This document shows positions 1 to 7,874 of a DNA stretch of 64,000 nucleotides, piece after piece. The translations under genes were made by a program, and so were the position numbers. Every line of letters starts with the position of its first letter. Positions within the stretch are counted from its first letter, which is position 1. Source of the DNA: Chryseolinea lacunae (GTDB taxonomy: Bacteria; Bacteroidota; Bacteroidia; Cytophagales; Cyclobacteriaceae). The stretch spans positions 1 through 64,000 of the forward strand of contig NZ_JAERRB010000005.1 of assembly GCF_016735595.1 (NCBI RefSeq), read 5' to 3'. The notes beneath the pieces are model-generated. The model saw only the letters and a list, made by a program, of their open reading frames with translations. It searched no databases and was not told the origin of the DNA.

Positions 1-74
1 GGGCGTGCGAAGGATTCTGCGCGGCCACTCGCGAAGCCCTTGACTTATTTGGAGCGGTGGCTACCTTTGCCTAG
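1..74 (+). CDS. Possible 3' end of a gene entering from the left edge
   Basis: One plus-strand frame is open from the window edge to a TAG at 72-74 and reads as a plausible C-terminus (…EALDLFGAVATFA). Only about 23 codons are visible, so neither the family nor even coding status can be settled. A second frame is also open here, which weakens the call. Bases 75-136, up to the end of the convergent XRE gene, show nothing else. Confidence 0.2.
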   Translation, partial: ACEGFCAATREALDLFGAVATFA

Positions 75-136
75 TAGGAAGGAATCCCTAGCTCAACTGT
101 CAGATCAAGTACTAGCTATTACACCTAAAACGACAA

Positions 137-541
137 TCAAGATGACTTTTTCATATCCAACATCTGCTGCAACAACGCAATCTTCTCATCCTTCTCCTTC
201 AACAAGGCCACATACAATGCCTTATTCTCCTGAAGAACTTCCTCAATCTTATCATTGAAATGACAATTATTGAACGGTCCGTGGTTCTGAGTGGTGTGAT
301 CGTAATTATTCTGAATATTATTAATCACCGCCTCATCACTATAATTCCGAATCACCTCCGGCGAAAAGCCCAGCACCTTGGCGATGCGCCCCAGCGTCAC
401 CTCTTCAATAGTTTCATTCTGCTCAATCTTCGAAACGGCCTGCTGGCTAATGCCCAGCTCTTCGGCCATGGTTTCCTGTTTAATTTCTCTGAGCTCGCGC
501 AGCTTGCAAATGTTGCGGCCAATGTGGGGTGTTGTGGTCAT
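137..541 (-). CDS. XRE-family helix-turn-helix regulator with C-terminal coiled coil
   Basis: A 134-residue DNA-binding protein, probably a transcriptional regulator. Residues 11-64 form a Cro/C1-type helix-turn-helix (KLRELREIKQETMAEELGIS, then the QQAVSKIE recognition helix). Residues 98-130 are rich in Glu, Lys and Leu and look like a coiled coil, probably for oligomerisation. The open frame extends upstream to 820, but that extension has no regulator-like sequence, so I chose the ATG at 541, directly ahead of the HTH domain. Many Bacteroidota carry such short XRE proteins with a C-terminal coiled coil. Target genes cannot be inferred. An AGTATTGAGT-type repeat lies just upstream (564-593). 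Confidence 0.85.
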   Translation of the reverse strand: MTTTPHIGRNICKLRELREIKQETMAEELGISQQAVSKIEQNETIEEVTLGRIAKVLGFSPEVIRNYSDEAVINNIQNNYDHTTQNHGPFNNCHFNDKIEEVLQENKALYVALLKEKDEKIALLQQMLDMKKSS

Positions 542-669
542 AGAAACCAAAGGTAAGGAAAGAAGTCTTGAGTCGTTAGTATTGAGTATTGAGATTTTTT
601 GGTGGTGAGCCGTGTTTTTGGTTGTGGGGGCGCCTATCTTTGAAACAGCACCCCCTATCTGCCACGTTG

Positions 670-1353
670 ATGCGCCACCTTGCCCCCGCCCTGCTCCTTG
701 CCTGCTGCACCCTTGCCTGCAAACCACCCACCCCGCCCACCGAACACGAGGCGGAAAACGACACCATCGCGCAAACAACCGAAACGGGTTCGGCAATCTA
801 TTATGCGCTTCCTCTTGCATTGCTCTACGACACGCTGCCAGTGTCTGAGTTTGTGGCGCTCTTTAAAGAAAAAGAACGACTTGTCTATAACCTCCCCAAA
901 GACACGACCCTGCGTGCTGTCTGGAGTTCGCCAAGCACCTTTCGGGGGCACAACATTGCTGTGAACGATTCGTTAAAAAAAATCATTCCCTTCCACGGCT
1001 ATGCCATGTCTTTCCGCGAAATGAAAGGCGGCACCAAACGCATCACCTTGTCAAACGAGGCAGAGAACATCACCTATGTCTCCGCCATCACCCTCGACCG
1101 GTTCTACACCATTATTGCCTCAGCCATACTAACCAAACAAAGCGGCGACGTTGATGTGGCTCAGGAAGCCGATGGCAAGTTTGTGAACGACTCCACCTAT
1201 CTGCGCACCGATGTGTTTACACAATACGATGCTGAGGGGGATGATCCTCCGGAGAGAAACATCAGCAACGTGAAGGTGATCTTCCATGCCAATGGGCAGA
1301 TTGAAGAGAAGGTGCTTCGGAACTATGTGGAATATGGCCCTTCACCAAAGTAA
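670..1353 (+). CDS. Hypothetical lipoprotein
   Basis: A 227-residue protein. From the ATG at 670 it begins with a short signal peptide and a lipobox-like LAC (MRHLAPALLLACCTLAC), followed by a Pro/Thr/Glu-rich linker, so it is probably a membrane-anchored lipoprotein. The frame extends upstream to 589, but that part would bury the signal peptide, so it is rejected. The body has mixed alpha/beta character and no motif I recognise. It is followed 53 bases later by a second exported protein in the same orientation, so the two may be co-transcribed. The function is unknown. Confidence 0.6.
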   Translation: MRHLAPALLLACCTLACKPPTPPTEHEAENDTIAQTTETGSAIYYALPLALLYDTLPVSEFVALFKEKERLVYNLPKDTTLRAVWSSPSTFRGHNIAVNDSLKKIIPFHGYAMSFREMKGGTKRITLSNEAENITYVSAITLDRFYTIIASAILTKQSGDVDVAQEADGKFVNDSTYLRTDVFTQYDAEGDDPPERNISNVKVIFHANGQIEEKVLRNYVEYGPSPK

Positions 1354-1406
1354 GATGTCAAAACACCACGCACGCCAAAACGTAATCACAATCCATTAAT
1401 CTTTCT

Positions 1407-2153
1407 ATGAAACCCAGCTTGCTCATCACCATCGTCATTCTCATGCTTGTTGGTCGCGGCGCCAAAGCCCAGGACTATTTCAAAGCAGGCGACACGCTCT
1501 ATGTGTGGTCTAACACCAGCCTCAACGTGCGCAGCCAGACCACCGGGGCAGTGGCAGATCAACTGCCCTATGGCACCCAGGTGATTGTGCTGGAGGGTCA
1601 GCAGCCCGCTGCTCCCAAGCAAGAGGTCATTGCCGGTCAGTTGATCGGCAAAGAACAATTTCCGGCGTTTCATCTGGTGGGCAACTACATTCCCATTCGC
1701 TATGGCAACAAGAGTGGCTTTGTGTTTGGCGGCTACCTTTCCAAACTTCCTCCGCGCAAAACCCAACGCCTCAACGGCGCCAATGAGTCGACCAAGGAAT
1801 ATTTTGAACGTAACTTTGGTGTGTTCAAAACCACGCACAGCGAAAAAGAAGGAGATCACGGAAAATACAAAACCGATCGCGTCGTCTATGGCAACGGCGT
1901 GTGCCTCAACTACGGTGGCGATGGCTATGGCGGAAGCGAAATCCTCATCCTCCCCGACCTGTCGCTTGTGCAAGGCTATTTGTTCCTGAACCAGATGCAT
2001 AATTTTGATGCAGCCAAAAAAAATGGCAGAGACCTGTATGTGAACAGTTATAACCAGCAGACACAAACCATTGACATCTCCATGGATTTCGAATTTTTCC
2101 AGTTGCATAAGATCGGCCCCTACCTGATCGTTACGTCGGGTTGGTCAGAGTGA
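1407..2153 (+). CDS. Secreted protein with bacterial SH3-like domain
   Basis: A 248-residue exported protein. Residues 1-21 are a signal peptide ending AKA, with Gln at +1 of the predicted mature protein. Residues 28-65 match the start of a bacterial SH3 (SH3b) domain, with the typical string TSLNVRSQTTGAVADQLPYG. A second strand set (IPIRYGNKSGFVFGGYL, about residues 94-110) resembles the usual SH3b ending. Such domains often bind cell-wall peptides. The C-terminal half is unassigned. The ATG at 1407 is the only sensible start because the signal peptide follows it directly. Confidence 0.65.
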   Translation: MKPSLLITIVILMLVGRGAKAQDYFKAGDTLYVWSNTSLNVRSQTTGAVADQLPYGTQVIVLEGQQPAAPKQEVIAGQLIGKEQFPAFHLVGNYIPIRYGNKSGFVFGGYLSKLPPRKTQRLNGANESTKEYFERNFGVFKTTHSEKEGDHGKYKTDRVVYGNGVCLNYGGDGYGGSEILILPDLSLVQGYLFLNQMHNFDAAKKNGRDLYVNSYNQQTQTIDISMDFEFFQLHKIGPYLIVTSGWSE

Positions 2154-2578
2154 GAACTTGCTCTTAGCCAGCGAAGGCTTCACCCATGCCAGCTCCTAAT
2201 ATCTGCTTGTGGTTTGTTCGCACTTCGTGGCGTGATGTGTCGCTTTCCGTTTGAGCATTTAATAGCATCAGGTGGCTCCTGCCGGAGCCCAATTGCATTC
2301 ATTGCTGGTTTTCTATAGACAGAGGGTTCTTCAGAGCCTAACTGCGTTCGTTACGGGGTTCTGAACACACACATTGCCTTGCCCAACATTCCGACACTCG
2401 AACCAATCAAGTCAACAAGCCACTTTTGCAATGTCGCGCTATTTTCTCAAGCAGGCACATAGGTCTAATTTTGCCATCCAATCAACTTTTACATTTCGTT
2501 TACATCTTTTTACAAGCGATTTACAAAGCCGAGCACAAAGGCTTGTAGGTTTGTTGGAATAGAAACTAAAATGAGAAA
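2154..2578. other. Intergenic region with degenerate palindromic repeats
   Basis: No convincing gene. It holds a GC hairpin at 2274-2289 (GGCTCC-TGCC-GGAGCC) and two imperfect 28-base direct copies at 2285-2312 and 2334-2361, of the type GAGCC-AAYTGCRTTCRTT. The second copy sits inside an imperfect inverted repeat, TTCAGAGCC…GGGGTTCTGAA (2330-2365). These could be decayed REP-like elements. The promoter of the next gene lies near the right end. Confidence 0.4.
2546..2553 (+). promoter_or_regulatory. Bacteroidota -7 element (TAGGTTTG)
   Basis: TAGGTTTG matches the Bacteroidota -7 consensus TAnnTTTG exactly and lies 26 bases before the ATG at 2579. There is no clear TTTG at the expected -33 position, so the promoter may be weak or activator-dependent. 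Confidence 0.4.
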
Positions 2579-3223
2579 ATGATGAAATACACATCTGGTT
2601 TGCTCTTTATACTTATTTTTTATACCTCTTGTAACGAACAAAACGAAACAAGCCTGCAAAAAGATAGTACCGACTCCGGAATTAACTTTTCTGGCGAATG
2701 GAAATCCCAAGAGTCGATAAGTATGGGCGGAAATATTGTTTGCACATATAACGGGGGTGATCGTATGCTCTCTAAAATAATGAAAATAGAACAGCAGGCA
2801 GATTTTCTAACCGTAGAAGTACCGAACCTATCTCCTGGCGCAGCACTGGGTACAAGCCAGGAGAAACTGACATTCGATGGTAAGCAAAGCGAAATTAATC
2901 ATAGCCCGGAAAGAGGAAAGAAGTTTACCGTAGAGCTGTCAGCTGATGGAAAAACTATGACTGTTAACTCGATTGTACACCTGGTGGCTGTCGTTCCTTT
3001 TACTACAAATACTCAGAAGCAACAATTTGTTTACGTAACAGAGGTTTGGAAGCTGAGCGATGATGGTAATACTATTTCTGTTCAGGCCAATGCAAAAGCA
3101 ACCTTATTCGACGAGGAGCGTTCCTGGAAGACCGTGTTCTATAAAGTCGGTACTCAAAAACCTTTTGAGTTTCCAGATCCATCGCCAGAGAAAATCGACA
3201 GGGATTCGCTTATGGTGAAGTAA
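2579..3223 (+). CDS. Hypothetical lipoprotein (lipocalin-like size)
   Basis: A 214-residue protein with a type II signal peptide (LLFILIFYTSC, lipobox Cys at residue 18), so probably an outer- or inner-membrane lipoprotein. The mature part begins with a short Ser/Thr/Gln linker and then GINFSGEWKSQESISMGG, which resembles the first strand of small beta-barrel lipoproteins that open with a G-x-W motif. The rest is strand-rich with several FTVELSADGKTMTV-like repeats of beta character. There is a tandem ATG ATG at 2579 and 2582, and either could be the start. No enzymatic motif is visible and the function is unknown. Confidence 0.65.
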   Translation: MMKYTSGLLFILIFYTSCNEQNETSLQKDSTDSGINFSGEWKSQESISMGGNIVCTYNGGDRMLSKIMKIEQQADFLTVEVPNLSPGAALGTSQEKLTFDGKQSEINHSPERGKKFTVELSADGKTMTVNSIVHLVAVVPFTTNTQKQQFVYVTEVWKLSDDGNTISVQANAKATLFDEERSWKTVFYKVGTQKPFEFPDPSPEKIDRDSLMVK

Positions 3224-3686
3224 TGAGCAACGGACACACACCGGGAAGTATTGCTATGGAAGAACGCCTTGGGAAACCTTCACCACCACAAAAGAAATCG
3301 CTCTTGCCAAAATGGTTGACCAAAGTTATCAATCAGCATGAGTACACTTTTTCATTTCTTCCTCATAGGCCGTAAACAGCAACAAGCGGAAAAAAAGTCA
3401 AGGTGGCTTTGACCTTAAATGCCTCCATGTCTTGTCTTTGCTAATTCAAGCTCATGTTGATCGCAGTTATAACAGGCAGCTTCCTGCGGGGCTATTGCTG
3501 GCGTATGGGTAGCGACACGTCTTCGTTGTACAATACAACCGAAACGACATGCTTCACAACCTGCTGTGGTGTGGCACGCGCTTTCTTCTTCTGAATATTG
3601 CCGTGCCCTCGCGTCTTTGGGTTTGGTTGCTCTGTGCACATGTGTTGTGTGAGGGCAGTGTTTTGTTTCACCAAACCATCAACCCC
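3224..3686. other. Intergenic region, possible 39-codon ORF
   Basis: No recognised gene. A 39-codon plus-strand ORF at 3256-3375 (starting MEERLGKPSPPQKKS) is open but has no visible homology and no promoter. Longer frames on both strands have an unusual Cys/His/Arg-rich composition and look like chance. Part of the region may be decayed coding sequence. Confidence 0.35.
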
Positions 3687-3908
3687 ATGACCATCGACAC
3701 CAAACTTCCCCCGGCCGTCATCGACCTGCTCGAAACCGTGTTCGAACACGACAGTCCCGAAGCCATCCGCAACACCCTCATCGAAATCTACCTCGTCTTC
3801 CTCACCCACGAACATGAACACCTGCCCGTGAACTTCGACGACATGGCCCGCCACGTGAATGCGCTGTCGAATGTATTGAAACTGTCGGCGCAGGAGTTGA
3901 AGGGTTAG
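3687..3908 (+). CDS. Small acidic hypothetical protein
   Basis: A 73-residue, probably cytoplasmic, helical protein. The frame is open from 3549, but the upstream part is hydrophobic and Cys/Trp-rich without looking like a signal peptide. The ATG at 3687 (MTIDTKLPPAVIDLLETVFE) starts a well-behaved amphipathic sequence, so it is preferred. A HEHEHLP motif near residue 44 and a C-terminal helix (LSNVLKLSAQELKG) are visible. I do not recognise a family. It sits alone upstream of the LytTR gene with 175 bases between them. Confidence 0.5.
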   Translation: MTIDTKLPPAVIDLLETVFEHDSPEAIRNTLIEIYLVFLTHEHEHLPVNFDDMARHVNALSNVLKLSAQELKG

Positions 3909-4083
3909 CAGTGAGTATTTCGAAATCATCGAGCTTAAAATTGCTATTCCGGACATATTTTGATAATAATCCGGTTTCCATTATCCCCACTGAAGCGCTT
4001 TTGCAGTGAAAGACGTTTTATTTGCCGCAAGTACTTACCGGCTTAGCATGCAAACTACCCTTGTCTGATTTTACAAATGTTTA

Positions 4084-4431
4084 ATGGATCGAAAAATATT
4101 CATACAAACCCCCATTTCCATTGAATCAATATCGCACGCTGAAATTCTATTTGTGAGTTTTAAGGCAGGTGTAACGTTGATAAAGCTTTTGTCCAATCGG
4201 GTTGTCGTTGCAAAGCGTTCCGTGAAGCAGATTGAGAAAACAATTGACTCCAAATATTTTTATCGCTGTCATGCAAAATATTTGATTAACCTTGCTTGCA
4301 TGGCTAGATATGTTCCCAAACATTCCCTTGTCGTTATGGCCGACGGCACCGAAATCAGGGTTGCTAAGGAAAGAAAATCGAAGTTTAAGAAGTACTTAAT
4401 CGACATAAACCTGGCAGGTTTTGAGGAGTGA
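4084..4431 (+). CDS. Stand-alone LytTR DNA-binding regulator
   Basis: A 115-residue protein made of a single LytTR DNA-binding domain. Hallmarks are HAEILFVSFKAG near residue 18, the strand-turn VKQIEKTID near residue 48, the conserved block F-YRCHAKYLINL (about residues 59-70, matching the family F-R-H-S-Y-L-V-N pattern) and the DGTEI strand near residue 89. There is no receiver domain or membrane anchor, so its activity must be set by abundance or by a partner. Stand-alone LytTR proteins in other phyla often regulate peptide, bacteriocin or competence genes. It converges on the peptide/M48/SpoIIM operon, ending 44 bases from that operon's last gene, and a 21-bp-phased direct repeat upstream of the operon is a candidate target. 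Confidence 0.85.
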   Translation: MDRKIFIQTPISIESISHAEILFVSFKAGVTLIKLLSNRVVVAKRSVKQIEKTIDSKYFYRCHAKYLINLACMARYVPKHSLVVMADGTEIRVAKERKSKFKKYLIDINLAGFEE

Positions 4432-4475
4432 TCTATCAAGAAGTTTGTCAGATAGCAAAGGGGTAAATCTTGCTT

Positions 4476-5039
4476 TCAGGTATTGGCCATGTAGAAGGTG
4501 AACAGTATGGCGAAAATCAGGCCGGTGCTGAGCACTATGTCGATGCTTCGATTCTGATCTGCTTCAATCTTTATCGTCCAGCCAAAGGCAAAGCTTGAGA
4601 TGAAAATAGCGGCAATGTCAAGGGTTCGATTCAATTGATACCACACCGTTGATGTTAATTGCTGTTGGAAATCAAAATCCATGGTTATGCTTTTTGCTTC
4701 GTTCTTTAGAAATATGAACAAGAGACCAATCTTCAATATCTCGTTCGCCACCAGTGCGTAGATGAAGTAGTGACTGGCATGCAAGAAAGTCTTCAGGGGA
4801 AGAGATGACTTTATATATTGCAGAACAAACCAGGGCAAGCCCAGCAGAAACATGATCGTTATAAAAGTAAGTGATACGGTAATGAGCAATGTCATGTAGC
4901 TGCTCACGCGGGCCGAATAAAGAAGTGTTTCGTCAACTACGGACAGCAGTATCTCTACCTTTACGACGCCTGACACAAACAAGACGACACTGTAGCATAG
5001 TATGATTTTGACAAGACCTGATACGGAAATTTCATTCAT
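4476..5039 (-). CDS. Five-helix integral membrane protein of the peptide operon
   Basis: A 187-residue membrane protein with about five hydrophobic segments (near residues 10-30, 46-72, 88-111, 136-157 and 168-185). Family unknown; the arrangement is loosely Yip1-like, but I cannot confirm that. It overlaps the SpoIIM-family gene by four bases (ATGA), so the two are translationally coupled. It is the last gene of an operon running from the glycine-zipper peptide. In known bacteriocin clusters, small multi-helix membrane proteins encoded beside the peptide act in immunity or export, which is the role I would test first here (inference from context). Confidence 0.7.
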   Translation of the reverse strand: MNEISVSGLVKIILCYSVVLFVSGVVKVEILLSVVDETLLYSARVSSYMTLLITVSLTFITIMFLLGLPWFVLQYIKSSLPLKTFLHASHYFIYALVANEILKIGLLFIFLKNEAKSITMDFDFQQQLTSTVWYQLNRTLDIAAIFISSFAFGWTIKIEADQNRSIDIVLSTGLIFAILFTFYMANT

Positions 5040-5596
5040 CGTATGTTCGTTTTTATCATATAATACTCAATAGTGGCAGCGATGACTAGCAAGAGGGTGG
5101 GCAGCAGGGCAAATTTCCAATTTATGAAGACCGCGGGGGGCATGGGGTCTTTCTCTATAAGGTTTTTCCAGAACGAAAAGCCTCGGAAGCCAATCGTGCC
5201 GAAAAGCAAAAAGGCACTGATCTCAAAGATTCCATGAAAGGCAAACAGTTCAACAATACTTTCATCCTGGCATTGACTAAGGGCTCTTATTGTGAGCATG
5301 AGTATGAAACCATTCCAGGTGAAAACTGCTGCTGTTAGAATGCCACCGGTAAGAAATCCTCCGGCAGAGACCAGAATACCTATCAGTAGGTTGTTGGCTA
5401 CGATGCTCAGAAAAACACTTCCGTTGATATGTAGCATACCAAAATCAATACTATCGATTTTGGCATGATGGTTAGGAGGCCTAAGAAAATATGCATGTCT
5501 TTCTGCATCTATAGGATAAGCCATCATCATACCCAGGAGCCAAAATGCAATTCCGACCAGTATGTACCGGCAATCCCTGGCATCAATATACTTCAT
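5036..5596 (-). CDS. SpoIIM-family (DUF95) membrane protein
   Basis: A 186-residue polytopic membrane protein of the stage II sporulation protein M family. Diagnostic positions are the paired Asn in IVANNLLIGILVSAGG (about residues 66-80), then TGGILTA, the Asn-Gly of FTWNGFIL (about 95) and the HGIFEISAF block (residues 121-129), all in the order known from the family. This organism does not look like a spore former. Outside sporulation, SpoIIM/DUF95 proteins are a recurring part of circular-bacteriocin gene clusters, where they act with the precursor, an ATPase and immunity proteins (established knowledge). Its start overlaps the end of the M48 gene by 14 bases and its end overlaps the next gene by four. 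Confidence 0.8.
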   Translation of the reverse strand: MKYIDARDCRYILVGIAFWLLGMMMAYPIDAERHAYFLRPPNHHAKIDSIDFGMLHINGSVFLSIVANNLLIGILVSAGGFLTGGILTAAVFTWNGFILMLTIRALSQCQDESIVELFAFHGIFEISAFLLFGTIGFRGFSFWKNLIEKDPMPPAVFINWKFALLPTLLLVIAATIEYYMIKTNIR

Positions 5597-6479
5597 GAAT
5601 TCTGGCTAGTCTTTTCTTCAATGATGGATAGTTAAGCCCCCCTTTCATCAAGCCTCCTTCAGAAAGAATGTTAAGATTTGTAAGGGCCGTCGCGTAGGCT
5701 GCGCCTGCATGGATAGCGGCAAACTTGTCGGCGGCATACTCTATGCGGCGCTGCACCAGCCCGGGTATTAAGGCCATTAATAAACCATAGAAAACTGCGC
5801 CGTGAAGAAACACGAAAAGCCCTGCATAGGGGGTGGTCTCATAAAGTGGGAATAGATAGTAGGAGGCAACCACGCCGATGGAATACGTGACTACGTTGAT
5901 GCCGTAAAGAACCAGAAGGTGATGACGGACGGTGTGCCCGAGTTCGTGCAGTATCAACCCTTTGATGTCATCTTGGCTTAAACCGTCGAAGAGCGGCCTC
6001 CCCAGAATAATGAGTTTTGAAAAAGGTATCACACCTGTAGCATAGGCATTCACGACTTCTTTATCCAGTAGTCTGATATTTACTTTTATCTTAAACGTTG
6101 TCAATACCCATTGCTCCAAGGCCTTGGTTTCTTCAATATATCGGTAGGTCTCTTTGTAAATGAATAGGCTTAGCATAGGCTGAATAACAAAGCCATAGAT
6201 GGGCGAGGCGGCTGCTACAAGCACAAAAATCATGACAACCGATAATTGCCCGGTGTGCGTTCTATCCAGTAGAACCAAAACATAAAGAAGGGCAGCGAAG
6301 AACAATGAAAATAATATCCACTCAAAAAATGTGTCGCGAAACGAAAATCGGAAGGATGCATTTCCGGGTTGGATACGTTTGCCGTGCACGAATTTAAAAA
6401 AGACCACTAGATAGTCGATCAAAATCCGAATGCCCAGCATTATCGACGGCAGCATTGTTATGAGAAATATTCTATTCAT
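5583..6479 (-). CDS. M48-family membrane metalloprotease
   Basis: A 298-residue zinc protease of the M48 (HtpX/Ste24) type. Membrane segments lie near residues 5-30, 54-72, 80-104, 190-212 and 218-242. The zinc motif HELGH is at residues 178-182, preceded by the usual NAYATG (145-150), and the third ligand is Glu 247 in RRIEYAADKFAA. All catalytic residues are present, so it should be active. M48 enzymes cleave membrane or prenylated proteins at the inner membrane. Here it is encoded 56 bases downstream of the glycine-zipper peptide and overlaps a SpoIIM gene, so maturation of the peptide precursor is a reasonable hypothesis. The operon order is peptide, protease, SpoIIM, five-helix protein. 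Confidence 0.85.
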   Translation of the reverse strand: MNRIFLITMLPSIMLGIRILIDYLVVFFKFVHGKRIQPGNASFRFSFRDTFFEWILFSLFFAALLYVLVLLDRTHTGQLSVVMIFVLVAAASPIYGFVIQPMLSLFIYKETYRYIEETKALEQWVLTTFKIKVNIRLLDKEVVNAYATGVIPFSKLIILGRPLFDGLSQDDIKGLILHELGHTVRHHLLVLYGINVVTYSIGVVASYYLFPLYETTPYAGLFVFLHGAVFYGLLMALIPGLVQRRIEYAADKFAAIHAGAAYATALTNLNILSEGGLMKGGLNYPSLKKRLARIHEVY

Positions 6480-6535
6480 TGCGTCGGCGGAAGCCCGTTA
6501 CAATAGGTGAAGGAACAGGCGCGTATCTGTCGGTT

Positions 6536-6823
6536 TCACAATGCCCCAACACCCGCTCCAACCATGCCGCCAACGACAGCACCCACCGGACCGCCGCCCG
6601 AGCCAATTAGCCCTCCAAGTTTTGCGCCTGCCCACGCACCGGCCAATCCGCCGCCATAGCCAACGGCGCCCGCAACAGCCCACTGAGCGCCCTCGCCTCC
6701 CCCAAGCCTCGACGTAGCATACCATCCGATATTGGCCACCGTGTTGTTGCGATTGATGTTCATGATCGCTAACAAAACCGTTAAGCAAACAATGACTCCA
6801 AGAAATGCTTTGTTCTTCTTCAT
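6536..6823 (-). CDS. Glycine-zipper peptide, bacteriocin-like precursor
   Basis: A 95-residue peptide. Residues 5-22 form one hydrophobic segment that can serve as a signal or anchor (KAFLGVIVCLTVLLAI). Residues 28-40 are polar, and residues 41-95 are about 45 percent Gly with repeated GxxxG and GxxxA spacing (for example LAGAWAGAKLGGLIGSGGG near 60-78). The segment has no acidic residue after Glu 44. This composition matches two-peptide class II bacteriocins and some circular bacteriocins, which insert as glycine-zipper helices. There is no clear double-glycine leader of the PCAT type, although LGGG at 40-43 could be a processing site. It heads the operon with the M48 and SpoIIM genes. The alternative is a glycine-zipper envelope protein of unknown role. 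Confidence 0.65.
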   Translation of the reverse strand: MKKNKAFLGVIVCLTVLLAIMNINRNNTVANIGWYATSRLGGGEGAQWAVAGAVGYGGGLAGAWAGAKLGGLIGSGGGPVGAVVGGMVGAGVGAL

Positions 6824-6863
6824 ATGTGATTGTGTTTTAATGGTGTGGATTTTCTTAACACTT

Positions 6864-6934
6864 TTAAACTACACATATGTCAGACATCTCATTGACGAAA
6901 AACTACAATCCGGACACAAACGACTACAAGCCGG
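6864..6934 (-). promoter_or_regulatory. Candidate LytTR operator and promoter of the peptide operon
   Basis: Two near-identical 12-mers lie in direct orientation, CCGGCTTGTAGT (minus strand, 6934-6923) and CCGGATTGTAGT (6913-6902), with a start-to-start spacing of exactly 21 bases. Paired direct repeats about 21 bases apart are the classic LytTR dimer site. Downstream at 6871-6864 is TAGTTTAA, a poor -7 element. The position 20 bases upstream of it, where -33 should be, lacks TTTG. That is the layout of an activator-dependent promoter. The peptide start codon is at 6823. Binding by the LytTR protein encoded at 4084-4431 is inference. Confidence 0.55.
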
Positions 6935-6962
6935 CGTGTGGCTTTGTGTAATGACATAAAAA

Positions 6963-6992
6963 AAACAGAACCAGATAACTCCGGTTCTGTTT
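6963..6992 (-). terminator. Intrinsic terminator of the DUF4412 gene
   Basis: The stem is ACAGAACC…GGTTCTGT (6965-6972 with 6983-6990). On the minus strand it is followed by a run of eight T residues, right after the end of the gene at 7020. Confidence 0.75.
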
Positions 6993-7019
6993 CTTTTAAA
7001 AACTTGGTGAAGCGCCTTG

Positions 7020-7874
7020 CTAGTACTTCGGCTGGGCCACTTCCTTGTAGCCTGCGGGAATGTCGAACTCTGACGAGGCTATGGATTGTTTTTTGATTTC
7101 GGTCACCAGCATTTCCATGTTGCCCTGGGGCATGGTCATGTCTATCTTGAGGGGCACGCCGTCTATCTGTTCGTAGAAAATGTTTTGTTGTGAGTTGCCC
7201 ATGCGCTGGCGGGCCAGGCTTTTGAAGTCGATGCCTTTAATTTCGGTGGTGGCCCAGATGTTTTGGGTCATGGCGGTCATCTTTTCGTTGGGATCTTTGG
7301 GGGTCACCTTCACAATATATTTGGTGCAGGTGTAGCCCAGCACCTTTGTGGTTTCGGATGTCTTGGTCACTTTCACATCCACCTTTTCCTGCGTTTTGTC
7401 GTCGGTCGATTTGGGCAGTATTGAATAGGTTTTGCCTTCGCGATCGAGGCTGTAGGTAATGTCTTTGTCGCCTTTGTGCAGAATAGACATGTGGGCCATG
7501 AAGCCGCCGTCCATGCTGGTGATGGAGTTTGTGCCCTTCACTTTCATGTTCATGCCTTTGGGTATCATGGCCGAGAGGCCGCCACCGCCCTGTGCGGCTT
7601 TTATCATGTTCATGATCTGCGCTTTCATTTGGGGGTTCGACTCCAGCATGGCTTTAAATTGGGGGTCGTCCATCTTGGCTTCCATCTCCTTCATCTTGGC
7701 CTGGTTGGCGGGGTCTTTCATTTGTTTGTCGGCCGCTTCCATTTGTGCCTTCATTTGCGGATCGGTTACCTCCATTTTCATGGTCCACGCCACGGTGCCT
7801 TCAAAGTCCTGGGCATGAACAAAGGTGATGGCCGTGATGGCAAACAGGAAAAGGAGAATGAGGTTCTTTTTCAT
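7020..7874 (-). CDS. Secreted DUF4412-family protein
   Basis: A 284-residue exported protein. The signal peptide ends FVHA with Gln at +1. A Met/Lys/Gln-rich helical stretch (about residues 35-95, many KMK and QMK repeats) is followed by the DUF4412 core: a strand pair MNMKVKGTNSITSMDGG, YSLDREGKTYSILP, then TKVLGYTCTKYIVKV and a C-terminal DIPAGYKEV typical of the family. DUF4412 proteins are periplasmic or surface proteins of Bacteroidota with no proven activity. The gene stands alone with its own terminator, next to but divergent in role from the peptide island. Confidence 0.75.
   Translation of the reverse strand: MKKNLILLFLFAITAITFVHAQDFEGTVAWTMKMEVTDPQMKAQMEAADKQMKDPANQAKMKEMEAKMDDPQFKAMLESNPQMKAQIMNMIKAAQGGGGLSAMIPKGMNMKVKGTNSITSMDGGFMAHMSILHKGDKDITYSLDREGKTYSILPKSTDDKTQEKVDVKVTKTSETTKVLGYTCTKYIVKVTPKDPNEKMTAMTQNIWATTEIKGIDFKSLARQRMGNSQQNIFYEQIDGVPLKIDMTMPQGNMEMLVTEIKKQSIASSEFDIPAGYKEVAQPKY

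Noticed and set aside
40-258. Open plus-strand frame of 72 codons
   Set aside because: It runs antisense into the XRE gene, has low-complexity Ser/Thr/Pro composition and no start context.
5036-5596. Sporulation gene
   Set aside because: The SpoIIM family is broader than sporulation; no other sporulation gene is present and the lineage is Gram-negative.
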